DNA from: Streptomyces ochraceiscleroticus | Lineage (GTDB): Bacteria; Actinomycetota; Actinomycetes; Streptomycetales; Streptomycetaceae | Assembly (NCBI RefSeq): GCF_000720485.1 | Contig: NZ_JOAX01000008.1 | Coordinates: 186,001-250,000 of the forward strand | DNA: 64,000 nucleotides | Reading direction: 5' to 3' | In this document: positions 34,660 through 43,597 of the stretch, piece by piece | How positions within the stretch are numbered: the first letter of the stretch is position 1 | Layout of the letters: each line of letters begins with the position of its first letter | The notes under the pieces: model-generated | What the model saw: the letters and a program-made list of their open reading frames with translations, nothing else | Databases searched by the model: none | Told to the model about the DNA's origin: nothing | Position numbers and translations under genes: made by a program

Positions 34660-37600
34660 GTGCGTTTGAAGCTGACCGTCGTCGACCCCTATACGCACGC
34701 CAGCAAAGACCTCGTCCTCGATGCCGACCCGGAGACCCGCATCGACGCCGTCGCCCGGGAGTTGGCAGCCCGGGTGCGGGGCGGAGTCGCGCCCGGCGCG
34801 TACGCAGGGCAGCCCGGTCCCGTGCTCTACGTCGACCAGCACCCCGTGGACCCCGCCCACACCGTCACCAGCTCCCCGCTGCGCGACGGCGCGGTGGTGA
34901 GCCTGGACGACCCCTCGGGCACGCTGCCCGGCGAGCAGGCCGGCGTCATCGAGGTCCGGGTGGCCGGCGGGCCCGACGCCGGCGCCGTGTACCGGCTCGG
35001 TATCGGCCGGTACGACATCGGCTCCGGGCAGAACTGCCAACTGTTCATCAACGACCCGGAGATGCCCCAGCGCGCGCTGACGCTCTACGTGGTCTCCGCG
35101 GACGACCTCCGGCTGGCCGTGCACGGCAGCGGGCAGGGCGCCGAGGGGCCGGGACAGCAGCCGGGCGGGCAGCCCGGCCTGCCGGGTGCGGCACCCGAGG
35201 CCAAGGAGCCCACGCCCGACCAGGTGCTCGTCGACGGCAAGCCGTTCGAAGGGCAGCAGTTGCCCGTCGGCTCCCAGCTCGCCCTCGGCAACACCCTGCT
35301 CGACGTGGACCGTTACACGCCGCCGGACGCGGCCCTGAAGTGGTCCGACGACGGCTCGGCGCTCGACTACAACCGCCCGCCGCGGCTGCGCCCCCCGGAG
35401 CGCACCACCAGATTCCGTCTGCCGTCGCCTCCGAAGGAGTACGAGGCGCGGCCGCTGCCCTGGCTGATGGCGGCGTCCCCGCTCGTCATGGCCGTCACCA
35501 TGGCGATGGTGATGGGGCGCACGACGTACCTGCTGATGGCGGTCTTCAGCCCGCTGATCATGATCGGCAACTACTTCTGGGACAAGAAGCACGGCCGCAA
35601 GTCCCACGCCAAGCAGGTCGAGGAGTACGAGGAGCACAAGGCCCGGATCGAGCGCGACGCGCAGGAGGCGCTGGTCCTCGAGCGCGGTGACCGCAGCCTC
35701 GACCACCCGGACCCCGGCACCATCTGGGCCAACGCCACCGGCCCCCGCACCCGCCTGTGGGAGCGCCGCCGCAGCGACGCCGACCACCTGCTGCTGCGGG
35801 TGGGCACCGGTCGGCTGCCCTCCGCCGTCGTCCTCGACGACCCCGAGCAGGACGACCACCGCCGCCAGGTCACCTGGGACATCGCCGACACCCCCGTCGC
35901 CCTGCACCTGGGCCAGCTCGGCGTGATCGGCTTCGCGGGCCCCGGCGAGACCGCGCGCAGCCTGGCGCGGTGGACCGTGACGCAGGCGGCCGCCCTGCAC
36001 AGCCCGCTGGACGTGCAGTTCTACGTCCTCACCGAGGCGAACGCGCAGGCCGGCTGGGACTGGGTCCGCTGGCTGCCGCACGCCCGCCCGACGGCGCAGG
36101 ACGCCAACGTCCTCATCGGGAACGACGCCGAGACCGTCGGCGCCCGTATCGGTGAACTCACCCAGATCCTCGAGGCCAGGCAGAAGGCCGCCCAGCAGAA
36201 CCGCGGTCAGGCGGGCTTCGCCGACCCCGACATCGTCGTCGTCTGGGACGGCTCGCGCCGGCTGCGCTCGATGCCCGGCGTCGTACGGCTGCTGCAGGAA
36301 GGCCCGGCCGTATCGATGTACGCGATCTGCCTGGACGCCGAGGAGCGGTTCCTGCCGGGCGAGTGCAAGGGCATCGTGATCGCGGAGCCGCGCAACGCCC
36401 GGCACGCCAGGCATGAGCGGCAGGCCGGCGGCGGCGCGAGCGAGGCTCTCGAAGTGCTGCAGCGGGCCTACGAGGAGGAGCGGCGGAAGAAGGCGGCGGC
36501 CGAGGGCGGCAGGTCGCGCCGCAAGAAGAAGAAGCGGAAGAAGTCCGACGCGCCCGCCAACCCGGCGCTGACCAACACCGCCGCCGTGATGCTCTCCCTC
36601 GACAACCAGGGCGGCGCCCCCGCGCCCGCGGCGCCGGCGGCCGCGGAGCAGTTCGACCCCAACGTGCTGCGGCTGCGCGTGCAGCAGGAGGGCCAGGCCA
36701 AGATCCTGGGCGTACGGCCCGACTTCGTCTCGCCGGCCTGGTGCGCCCGGGTGGCCCGGGCGCTCGCCCCGCTGCGCGACATCAGCGGCGAGGCGACGGA
36801 CAGTGCGCTGCCGGACTCCAGCCGGCTCCTCGACGTCCTCCAGATGGAGCCGCCGACGGCCGGCGCGGTGGTCGCCCGCTGGCAGACCGGCGGGCAGTCC
36901 ACGCTGGCGATGGTCGGTGAGTCGTACGACGGTCCGTTCGGCATCGACATCCGCAAGGACGGGCCGCACGGCCTCATCGCGGGTACGACCGGCTCCGGTA
37001 AGTCCGAGCTGCTGCAGACGATCGTCGCCGCGCTCGCGGTGGCGAACACGCCGGAGAACATGACCTTCGTGCTCGTCGACTACAAGGGCGGCAGCGCGTT
37101 CAAGGACTGTGTCCACCTGCCGCACACCGTCGGCATGGTCACCGACCTCGACGCCCACCTCGTCGAGCGCGCCCTGGAGTCGCTCGGCGCCGAACTGCAC
37201 CGCCGCGAGCACATCCTGGCCCAGGTCGGGGCGAAGGACATCGAGGACTACCAGGACCTGGTACGCCGTAACCCCGGTATGGCGCCGCTGCCCCGACTGC
37301 TGCTGGTCATCGACGAGTTCGCGTCCATGGTCCGCGACCTGCCGGACTTCGTCACCGGCCTGGTCAACATCGCCCAGCGCGGCCGCTCCCTCGGCATCCA
37401 CCTGATGCTGGCCACCCAGCGGCCGTCCGGCGTGGTCTCGCCGGAGATCCGGGCCAACACCAACCTCCGTATCGCCCTGCGGGTCACCGACGGCGGCGAG
37501 TCGTCGGACGTCATCGACTCGCCCGAGGCCGGCAACATCTCCAAGAACAACCCGGGCCGCGCCTACGTGCGTACCGGCGCTGCCTCCCTCATCCCCTTCC

Positions 37601-39408
37601 AGTCCGGCCGCGTCGGCGGCCGCCGCCCCGGCACCGTGGACCCGATGGCCATCGCCCCGTGGACCGGGGAGCTGGACTGGGCCGACCTGGGCCGCGCCGC
37701 GCTGGCGAAGCCCGCGGCCGCCAAGAGCGAGGAAGAGGAGATCACCGACCTGAAGGTGCTGGTCGACGCCGTCCGCGAGGCCAACGCGCACCTGCAGATC
37801 GCGCAGCCGCACAGCCCGTGGCTGCCGGCCCTCGCGGAGACCCTGCTGCCCGAGGACCTGCCGCCGGTGCAGGGCATGGGCGCGCTGCCTCCGGCGCCGT
37901 ACGGCATCGAGGACCTGCCGTCGAGCCAGGCCCGCCGCGCGGTCACGGTCGACTTCGCGACCTTCGGCCACCTGCTCATCGCGGGCGCGCCGCGCAGCGG
38001 CCGCTCCCAGGTGCTGCGGACGATCGCGGGCTCCCTGGCCCGCACCCTCTCCTGCGCCGACGTCCACCTGTACGGCATCGACTGCGGCAACGGTGCGCTG
38101 AACGCGCTGACCAAGCTGCCGCACTGCGGCGCGGTGGTGGGCCGCAACCAGAGCGAGCGGGCCGTCCGCCTGGTCCGCCGGCTGTCGGCGGAGGCGAGCA
38201 AGCGGCAGGAGCTCCTCGCCGAGTACGGCTTCGCGGACATCGGCGAGCAGCGCGCGGCGACGCCGGAGGACCGGCGGCTGCCGCACATCGTGCTGCTCCT
38301 CGACCGCTGGGAGGGCTGGATGTCCTCCCTGGGTGAGCTGGAGCACGGCGAGCTGACCGACGAGCTGCTGACCCTGATGCGCGAGGGCGCGAGCGTCGGC
38401 ATCCACCTGGTGATCACGGGCGACAGGCAGCTCCTGACCGGCCGGATCGCCTCGCTGACGGAGGACAAGCTCGGCCTGCGCCTTGCGGACCGTACCGACT
38501 TCTCGATGCTGGGCATCAATAGCCGCAAGGTGCCGGACGAGATCCCGCCGGGCCGCGCGTTCCGCAACGAGACGGGTACGGAGATCCAGTTCGCGCTGCT
38601 GAGCGAGGACTCCACCGGGCAGGGGCAGAACGCGGCCCTCGCGGCCATCGGTGAGGGCGCGACCCGCCGGGACGCGGCGGTGCCGCGGGCCCTGCGGCCG
38701 TTCCGGGTGGACTCGCTGCCCAGCCGCATCACCTTCGACCAGGCGTGGCAGCACATCGACCCGGCGGCGTCCGCCTCGCGGATGTGGGGCCTGGTGGGCG
38801 TCGGCGGCGACGACCTGATGGCCTTCGGCCCGGACCTGGCACAGGGCACGCCCGGCTTCGTGATCGCGGGCCCGGCGAAGTCGGGCCGCTCGACGGTGCT
38901 GATGAACCTGGCGCGTACGTTCGTGGGCCGCGGCGCCCGCCTCGTCGTCTGCGCCCCGCGGACCTCCCCGCTGCGCGAACTGAAGGGTCTTCAGGGCGTC
39001 GTGGCGGTCTTCACGGGCAGCGACATCGAAGAGGACGAGCTGCAGGAGGCCGTCGCGACGGCCTCACCGGAGCACCCGATCGTCATCCTGATCGACGACG
39101 GCGAACTCCTTGAAGACTGCGACGCGGAGGACGAGTTCAAGCGGCTGATCTCGACGGGCTCCGACCGAGGCATCGGCATCGTCATCGCCGGCGACGAGGA
39201 CGACGTCTGCTCGGGCTTCAGCGGCTGGCAGGTCGACCTGAAGAAGTCCAAGCGCGGCCTGCTGCTGTCCCCGCAGGACACCTCGAGCGGCGAACTGATC
39301 GGCGTCCGCCTGAACCGCAGCACGGTAGGCGGCCCGGTGAACCCGGGCAAGGGCCTGCTGCACCTGGGGAACGGGGAGGCGTTCACGGTGACTGTGCCGG
39401 TGGGCTGA
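34660..39408 (+). CDS. EssC/EccC-type FtsK/SpoIIIE ATPase of type VII secretion
   Basis: 1582 residues from GTG 34660, preceded by GAGGAGGAG. Two N-terminal beta-domains come first; the second (IGRYDIGSGQNCQLFINDPEMP) is FHA-like, as in Firmicute EssC. Two helices follow at about 266-308, then three ATPase domains. Walker A motifs are at 775-782 (GTTGSGKS), 1109-1116 (GAPRSGRS) and 1404-1411 (GPAKSGRS). Only the first keeps the lysine, with Walker B LLLVIDEF near 885. This architecture powers WXG100 secretion in type VII systems. No EccB/D/E or EssB partner is visible nearby, so it may be an orphan or use distant components. Confidence 0.92.
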   Translation: MRLKLTVVDPYTHASKDLVLDADPETRIDAVARELAARVRGGVAPGAYAGQPGPVLYVDQHPVDPAHTVTSSPLRDGAVVSLDDPSGTLPGEQAGVIEVRVAGGPDAGAVYRLGIGRYDIGSGQNCQLFINDPEMPQRALTLYVVSADDLRLAVHGSGQGAEGPGQQPGGQPGLPGAAPEAKEPTPDQVLVDGKPFEGQQLPVGSQLALGNTLLDVDRYTPPDAALKWSDDGSALDYNRPPRLRPPERTTRFRLPSPPKEYEARPLPWLMAASPLVMAVTMAMVMGRTTYLLMAVFSPLIMIGNYFWDKKHGRKSHAKQVEEYEEHKARIERDAQEALVLERGDRSLDHPDPGTIWANATGPRTRLWERRRSDADHLLLRVGTGRLPSAVVLDDPEQDDHRRQVTWDIADTPVALHLGQLGVIGFAGPGETARSLARWTVTQAAALHSPLDVQFYVLTEANAQAGWDWVRWLPHARPTAQDANVLIGNDAETVGARIGELTQILEARQKAAQQNRGQAGFADPDIVVVWDGSRRLRSMPGVVRLLQEGPAVSMYAICLDAEERFLPGECKGIVIAEPRNARHARHERQAGGGASEALEVLQRAYEEERRKKAAAEGGRSRRKKKKRKKSDAPANPALTNTAAVMLSLDNQGGAPAPAAPAAAEQFDPNVLRLRVQQEGQAKILGVRPDFVSPAWCARVARALAPLRDISGEATDSALPDSSRLLDVLQMEPPTAGAVVARWQTGGQSTLAMVGESYDGPFGIDIRKDGPHGLIAGTTGSGKSELLQTIVAALAVANTPENMTFVLVDYKGGSAFKDCVHLPHTVGMVTDLDAHLVERALESLGAELHRREHILAQVGAKDIEDYQDLVRRNPGMAPLPRLLLVIDEFASMVRDLPDFVTGLVNIAQRGRSLGIHLMLATQRPSGVVSPEIRANTNLRIALRVTDGGESSDVIDSPEAGNISKNNPGRAYVRTGAASLIPFQSGRVGGRRPGTVDPMAIAPWTGELDWADLGRAALAKPAAAKSEEEEITDLKVLVDAVREANAHLQIAQPHSPWLPALAETLLPEDLPPVQGMGALPPAPYGIEDLPSSQARRAVTVDFATFGHLLIAGAPRSGRSQVLRTIAGSLARTLSCADVHLYGIDCGNGALNALTKLPHCGAVVGRNQSERAVRLVRRLSAEASKRQELLAEYGFADIGEQRAATPEDRRLPHIVLLLDRWEGWMSSLGELEHGELTDELLTLMREGASVGIHLVITGDRQLLTGRIASLTEDKLGLRLADRTDFSMLGINSRKVPDEIPPGRAFRNETGTEIQFALLSEDSTGQGQNAALAAIGEGATRRDAAVPRALRPFRVDSLPSRITFDQAWQHIDPAASASRMWGLVGVGGDDLMAFGPDLAQGTPGFVIAGPAKSGRSTVLMNLARTFVGRGARLVVCAPRTSPLRELKGLQGVVAVFTGSDIEEDELQEAVATASPEHPIVILIDDGELLEDCDAEDEFKRLISTGSDRGIGIVIAGDEDDVCSGFSGWQVDLKKSKRGLLLSPQDTSSGELIGVRLNRSTVGGPVNPGKGLLHLGNGEAFTVTVPVG

Positions 39409-39458
39409 GCGGCGACGTGAAGCTGTTGGCTACGTAAGAGCAAAGGGGGAGGCGCCAT

Positions 39459-39770
39459 ATGGGCGGCCACGATCGGCTGGTTGTCGACTACACGCTGCTT
39501 GAGTCCTCGAAGAGCAATCTTCAGGAGATCAAGAAGGTCATGGATGACATCGATGATCACAGTGAAGACATACAGGACATCTGGGGTCACGACAGCATCG
39601 CCGAAAAGATGGACGAGTTCGTCTCCAACTGGGACAACTATCGAGAGAAGTTGGTGGACAGCGTCAAGGAGTTGGGGGAGCACGTAGAGGGTGCCCTCAA
39701 GAACTTCAAGAAGCAGGATCTCGACCTGAAGAACGCAACCGAGAAGCACGGGAAAAACGGGGGAAAGTAA
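39459..39770 (+). CDS. WXG100-like small secreted protein
   Basis: 103 residues. Helical throughout, with DIQDIWGHDSIAEKM supplying a W-G turn, SNWDNYREKLVDSVKEL as second helix and a Lys-rich tail. Together with the gene at 34119, it gives two ESAT-6-like proteins flanking the ATPase, but here adjacent to the candidate large substrate. It is on the same strand as the ATPase, 50 bp after it. Confidence 0.72.
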   Translation: MGGHDRLVVDYTLLESSKSNLQEIKKVMDDIDDHSEDIQDIWGHDSIAEKMDEFVSNWDNYREKLVDSVKELGEHVEGALKNFKKQDLDLKNATEKHGKNGGK

Positions 39771-39773
39771 GCG

Positions 39774-41087
39774 ATGGGAAAAGGTAGGGGCAGGCGCCGG
39801 CCGGTCGACTGGCATCCGCTGGCGGAGAAGGACCCGATCCCCGGTGACCCGGAGGACATCCGGCACGAGGTCACGGAGATGAAGAACCTCGCCAAGACAC
39901 TCCGCGATCAGGCCCGAATTCTGCGCAAGGCCGAGGACGGCGATGCGCTGAAGGGGGCGTACGCCGACAAGATCCGTGAGAAGGCCGGCGAGCTGGAAAA
40001 GCACTTCCGTGAGACGGCGGGCCGTTACGAGCGCGTGGTCGGTGACCTGGGCAAGTGGGCCAACGAACTGGAGGGCTTCCAGGAGCGGGCGGACGGGATC
40101 CTCAAGGCCGCGAAGAGCGCCGATGAGCACCACACTGCCGAGGTGAAGAAGAAGGAAGCCGAGGCGAAGAGGGACGGCAAGGACAAGCCGGAGGACTCTG
40201 ACCCCGACAGTCACCTGGCGTCGTACCGCAAGCAGCTGAACGACGTCATCTCCGAACGCGACACCCGCGCCCAGCACTTCGCCAACAACATCGGTGACGA
40301 CATTTCGGACGTCATCAAGGACAGTACCTGGGAAAACTTCGCGCAGGGGCTCGATACGGCGCTCGAAGTGATCGGCTATCTCGGGACCGCGCTCGCTCTG
40401 GTCGCCATCTTCTGCACCCCGGTGGGTTGGGTCGCGGCACTCGCCACCGCCCTGACGTTCGCGAGCCTGGCCGGCCACCTGGTGTTGGCAATCACCGGCG
40501 AGGGTTCGTGGACAGACGTCGCGTTCGACGCGCTCGCCGTGGTGACGATGGGGTTCGGCTCGGCAGCCATGAAGGGCCTCAAAGCCAGCCGAGCCTTGAC
40601 CAAGACCGCTTCCAAGGCTGCCGCCAGCACCCAGAAGGCTCGCCAGCAGTTCGATCGTTACAAGAACATGCGCAAACTCCTCGACAAGAACATCACCCGC
40701 TACGGACCCAATTCAGAGCGTGGACAGATGGCGTTGAGGGCCAAGCAGCGGCTGCGTGCGCAGGGCGCCGGTGAGATGCGTGCAGCGAAGCAGGCGGAGG
40801 CCAATGCGCCCATGCCGCAGGTAGGCCGGGGATTCGGGGAGAAGGAAGGCCGGGAACTCGCCGCGGACGCCAAGCGTATGCAGTCGGCTTACGCCGGTGA
40901 CGGCGCAGTTGAGGCAGGCGCGAAGGAGGCGCTGTCGCAGCATAGGAAGTTCCAGATCTATTGGGGTGTAGGAACGGGTGCCGACGTTGGCGACAAGGTG
41001 ATTGATAACGCCTCGACGCTCGTCGGGTACGACGGCTACGGGGACCTCAAGGACGCCCCGACTATTGAAGTGGGGAGCGGATGGTGA
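39774..41087 (+). CDS. Candidate T7 substrate with helical signal domain and hydrophobic core
   Basis: 437 residues, three bases after the WXG100-like gene. The N-terminal 130 residues are charged and helical (VDWHPLAEKDPIPGDPEDIR...LAKTLRDQARILRK), resembling the signal domain of putative T7SS-secreted proteins. The middle holds hydrophobic segments (VIGYLGTALALVAIFCTPVGWVAALATALTFASLAGHLV). The C-terminal third is basic and then acidic and ends YGDLKDAPTIEVGSGW. No known nuclease, NADase or lipase motif is seen. It could be a pore-forming or scaffolding substrate. Lower GC than core genes. Confidence 0.75.
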   Translation: MGKGRGRRRPVDWHPLAEKDPIPGDPEDIRHEVTEMKNLAKTLRDQARILRKAEDGDALKGAYADKIREKAGELEKHFRETAGRYERVVGDLGKWANELEGFQERADGILKAAKSADEHHTAEVKKKEAEAKRDGKDKPEDSDPDSHLASYRKQLNDVISERDTRAQHFANNIGDDISDVIKDSTWENFAQGLDTALEVIGYLGTALALVAIFCTPVGWVAALATALTFASLAGHLVLAITGEGSWTDVAFDALAVVTMGFGSAAMKGLKASRALTKTASKAAASTQKARQQFDRYKNMRKLLDKNITRYGPNSERGQMALRAKQRLRAQGAGEMRAAKQAEANAPMPQVGRGFGEKEGRELAADAKRMQSAYAGDGAVEAGAKEALSQHRKFQIYWGVGTGADVGDKVIDNASTLVGYDGYGDLKDAPTIEVGSGW

Positions 41088-41122
41088 GCAATTTTGGTCA
41101 AGGGAATGCAGGAGGTAGCATG

Positions 41123-41500
41123 ATGTCATCCGGTAACGGCGAATCCAGGGGCCTGTTCGCGGTTCGAGTGATTGTGCTCGTCCCCCTCCTCTGGTTTCTT
41201 CTGGCAGGACTTATCGGAAAGTTTGCGGGGAGGGACTGGGTGCCGATCGAAGCCTGGGCCTGGCCCATGATGATCGCGCCCTTCGCTTTGACTGTGGTCT
41301 TCGTCATGTTCCGCCGGATTATCCAGGACCCTGAGCACGTGGGCAGCTTGCCGACCATGTCCAAGGTGGCGGCAGGGCTGCTTCTTGTCGCAAATGGCGC
41401 GCTGATCATCTACTCGTGGGTGGCAGTGGTTCCGGCAGTGCTGTGTCTGGCGATCCTGCTGAGTGGACTGATCAAGAAGCCAGCCAAGGAGACCCCGTGA
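41123..41500 (+). CDS. Small four-helix membrane protein of the T7 island
   Basis: 125 residues from ATG 41123; GGAGG at 41111-41115 gives 7-base spacing. A start at 41081, overlapping the upstream stop, is an alternative. Hydrophobic segments include FAVRVIVLVPLLWFLLAGLIG and MIAPFALTVVFVMF, then two more. No domain recognised. The stop overlaps the next GTG (GTGA), so it is co-translated with the following gene. Confidence 0.7.
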   Translation: MSSGNGESRGLFAVRVIVLVPLLWFLLAGLIGKFAGRDWVPIEAWAWPMMIAPFALTVVFVMFRRIIQDPEHVGSLPTMSKVAAGLLLVANGALIIYSWVAVVPAVLCLAILLSGLIKKPAKETP

Positions 41501-42129
41501 GCTCCAGCGGGACGGTCGAAGCGACACCTACCGGATACACGCTCATCATCCCGCCTGGCTGGGCTCGGATTCCCCTCCGCGAGGGAACCAAAGAGGCTCT
41601 CGAGCAGATCTTCTTCACGCATCTGGACAAGGTCCCGGACGGGGTCGCGCGCGACGACGCGATGCGTCTTCGGCTCGAACTGCGCCGGCAGTTGGAGAAG
41701 AAGGCTCGCGCGGCACGGCGTAACGGCGGCCTGGACCTTTACCTACCGGTAAGCCCACGTAAGGGCACCGTCGTAGCCGCATCGTTCATCGTGTCCGAGC
41801 TGCCCATCGGGGGCGCCGGGCAGGCCCAGGCCAAACATGTCCTCAAGCGGCTCGCAGCCAACTCCGCCGGTCCTGGCGTGACCACCAGGGAACTATCCGG
41901 CAGTACAGCCGTACGGCGGGAGGACCGGGTAGCGGCAGAGCCCGGCCGGGAGCTCGATGTTGATACCCGCCGGGTCGAATACGTCATGCCGGTGGCCGGT
42001 AACTCAGGGAACTGGCTTTCGATCAGTTTTTCCACCCCAGGGGACGGAAACCTCGACAGCGATTTCACCGATGTGTTGATCGAGCTGTTCGACGCAGTCG
42101 TGGGTACGTTCAAGTGGAGATATGAATGA
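41497..42129 (+). CDS. Soluble T7-island protein, first of a related set
   Basis: 210 residues from the GTG of a GTGA overlap. It starts VSSSGTVEATPTGYTLIIPP-GWARIPL and ends VEYVMPVAGNSGNWLSISF...DVLIELFDAVVGTFKWRYE. That ending matches the general pattern of the next two proteins: hydrophobic beta-strands followed by a helix with F-D-x-F or similar. It may be a chaperone, immunity factor or adaptor for the T7 substrate. Function unknown. Its stop overlaps the next start (ATGA). Confidence 0.75.
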   Translation: MSSSGTVEATPTGYTLIIPPGWARIPLREGTKEALEQIFFTHLDKVPDGVARDDAMRLRLELRRQLEKKARAARRNGGLDLYLPVSPRKGTVVAASFIVSELPIGGAGQAQAKHVLKRLAANSAGPGVTTRELSGSTAVRREDRVAAEPGRELDVDTRRVEYVMPVAGNSGNWLSISFSTPGDGNLDSDFTDVLIELFDAVVGTFKWRYE

Positions 42130-42776
42130 GCTGGCTCAACGTCAAGCACGCGACGTACCTCGACCCCTGGATCCGCGTTCCGCTCATGTGGCCCGAGCCG
42201 GGGCTTGAGGACGTAGAGGCTGCGCAGAGCCCCCAGGCATGGGCGCGCATCTTTGCTGAGGCGTGGTGGGAAGATTTCGCGACCGAGAAGCCCCGGCCGG
42301 GCGAGGTCGAGCTGCTGACCGACATCTTGGTGATGCACGCGAACAGGGCACCCGCCATCTGCCCGGGATTCGATGTCTTCTTGCACTTGCCGCACCCGAG
42401 AGACATTCCGATTACCGTGTTCGTGGACCTGCTCGAGATCGAGGAAGAAGACTGCGACACTGCGCTGCGCGAACTGACGCACGCTGATGCGGACTACGCC
42501 ATCGAGCCTCCGATCGTCGAGAAATTCGACTCTCCGCACCTCGGCACCGGTCTGCGTGTGCTGCGCTACTTCCAGGACGAGGACAGCAACGAGGTGCACG
42601 CCGGCCTCCGTTATGCCTGGCGCTACGAGAGCGGCTCGGAAGCCGCAGATGTCCTCATCCTCCTGTCCCACCCGGAACCGGGCCGGATTATCCGCGCATT
42701 CCCCGACATCGACGAATTCGCTCGCACCATCCGTATTAGCCCGGATGAGGAAGCGGATACCTGGAAGTCTGCATGA
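42126..42776 (+). CDS. Soluble T7-island protein, second of the set
   Basis: 216 residues from the ATG of an ATGA overlap. The C-terminal half (VEKFDSPHLGTGLRVLRYF...RYAWRYESGS...IIRAFPDIDEFARTIRI) is clearly related to that of the protein at 42885 (VDFTTDNLGKGLRSVRRF...NYGWRVDSHG...NVDAFDAFARSMKV). It is acidic and lacks a signal peptide. Probably cytosolic. Function unknown. Confidence 0.75.
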   Translation: MSWLNVKHATYLDPWIRVPLMWPEPGLEDVEAAQSPQAWARIFAEAWWEDFATEKPRPGEVELLTDILVMHANRAPAICPGFDVFLHLPHPRDIPITVFVDLLEIEEEDCDTALRELTHADADYAIEPPIVEKFDSPHLGTGLRVLRYFQDEDSNEVHAGLRYAWRYESGSEAADVLILLSHPEPGRIIRAFPDIDEFARTIRISPDEEADTWKSA

Positions 42777-42884
42777 TCTGACTGAGTGCGACGCGGACTA
42801 CTGGCTCCCATGCTTCTGCTTTTCGCTGGAAGGGCGACGAGGGGCAAACATTTACGCCATGACCACCTTCCGATGGAGCGCAGC

Positions 42885-43508
42885 ATGAGCATTTCGTACG
42901 CACTCGACTTCACCGAAGGCGCAGTCCCGGATGGGTGGATTCCTCTCCCCATCCTTGAGGGGTGGGGTGCTGACCGGAAGCGGCGGAAGTGGGTGAAGAG
43001 GTGCGCTGAGTTGCATTGGGAGCTTCACGATGGTGACCCCCGTGACAAGGCGCAGGTGAAAGAGCTCGCGGGCATGCTCGAGGGCATCGCCGAGCAGTTT
43101 CCGCAGAAGATCCCCATGCAGTACTTGTTCGCGTACGTTCCGGATCTTCGCAGGGAGCCCTTGCCGTTCTTCTTCTATGCGGCCGCGTCGGAAGGGCCGA
43201 TGGAGCAGGTTTTGGACACGCTGGTACAACGCAACCAGCCCGGAGCCGTCCAGGATCCCCAGATCGTGGACTTCACCACCGACAACCTCGGCAAGGGGCT
43301 GCGCTCCGTCCGCCGCTTCGTGCCGAGGGGCGGCGAAGCTCTCGCCATTTCGGTCAACTACGGGTGGCGCGTCGACTCTCATGGCATCGACCTGTCCATG
43401 CGCACCGTCAGCGACGACATCGGCTGGGTGTCCGCGAATGTCGATGCGTTCGACGCATTCGCCCGCAGCATGAAGGTGGTGCACCCGGACGACATCACCG
43501 TCGATTGA
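42885..43508 (+). CDS. Soluble T7-island protein, third of the set
   Basis: 207 residues from ATG 42885, with GGAG about 7 bases upstream. The N-terminus (MSISYALDFTEGAVPDGWIPL) resembles the Gly-Trp-Ile/Ala-Pro-Leu opening of the first set member, and the C-terminus is paralogous to the second. Tandem duplication and divergence beside a candidate secreted substrate suggest paired chaperone or immunity roles. Function unknown. Confidence 0.75.
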   Translation: MSISYALDFTEGAVPDGWIPLPILEGWGADRKRRKWVKRCAELHWELHDGDPRDKAQVKELAGMLEGIAEQFPQKIPMQYLFAYVPDLRREPLPFFFYAAASEGPMEQVLDTLVQRNQPGAVQDPQIVDFTTDNLGKGLRSVRRFVPRGGEALAISVNYGWRVDSHGIDLSMRTVSDDIGWVSANVDAFDAFARSMKVVHPDDITVD

Positions 43509-43597
43509 CCGTGCCGCGAGACGTAGGGGACGCCGTGCCGGTGCCGCGGCCGGACATCCCTGTCTGTAGCGGCGCCTCAGAGCGGCAGAAAGACAGC

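Noticed and set aside
34552..38754. A 1400-codon minus-strand frame over the EssC-type gene
   Set aside because: Composition is shadow-like and the plus strand carries FHA-like, membrane and three ATPase domains.
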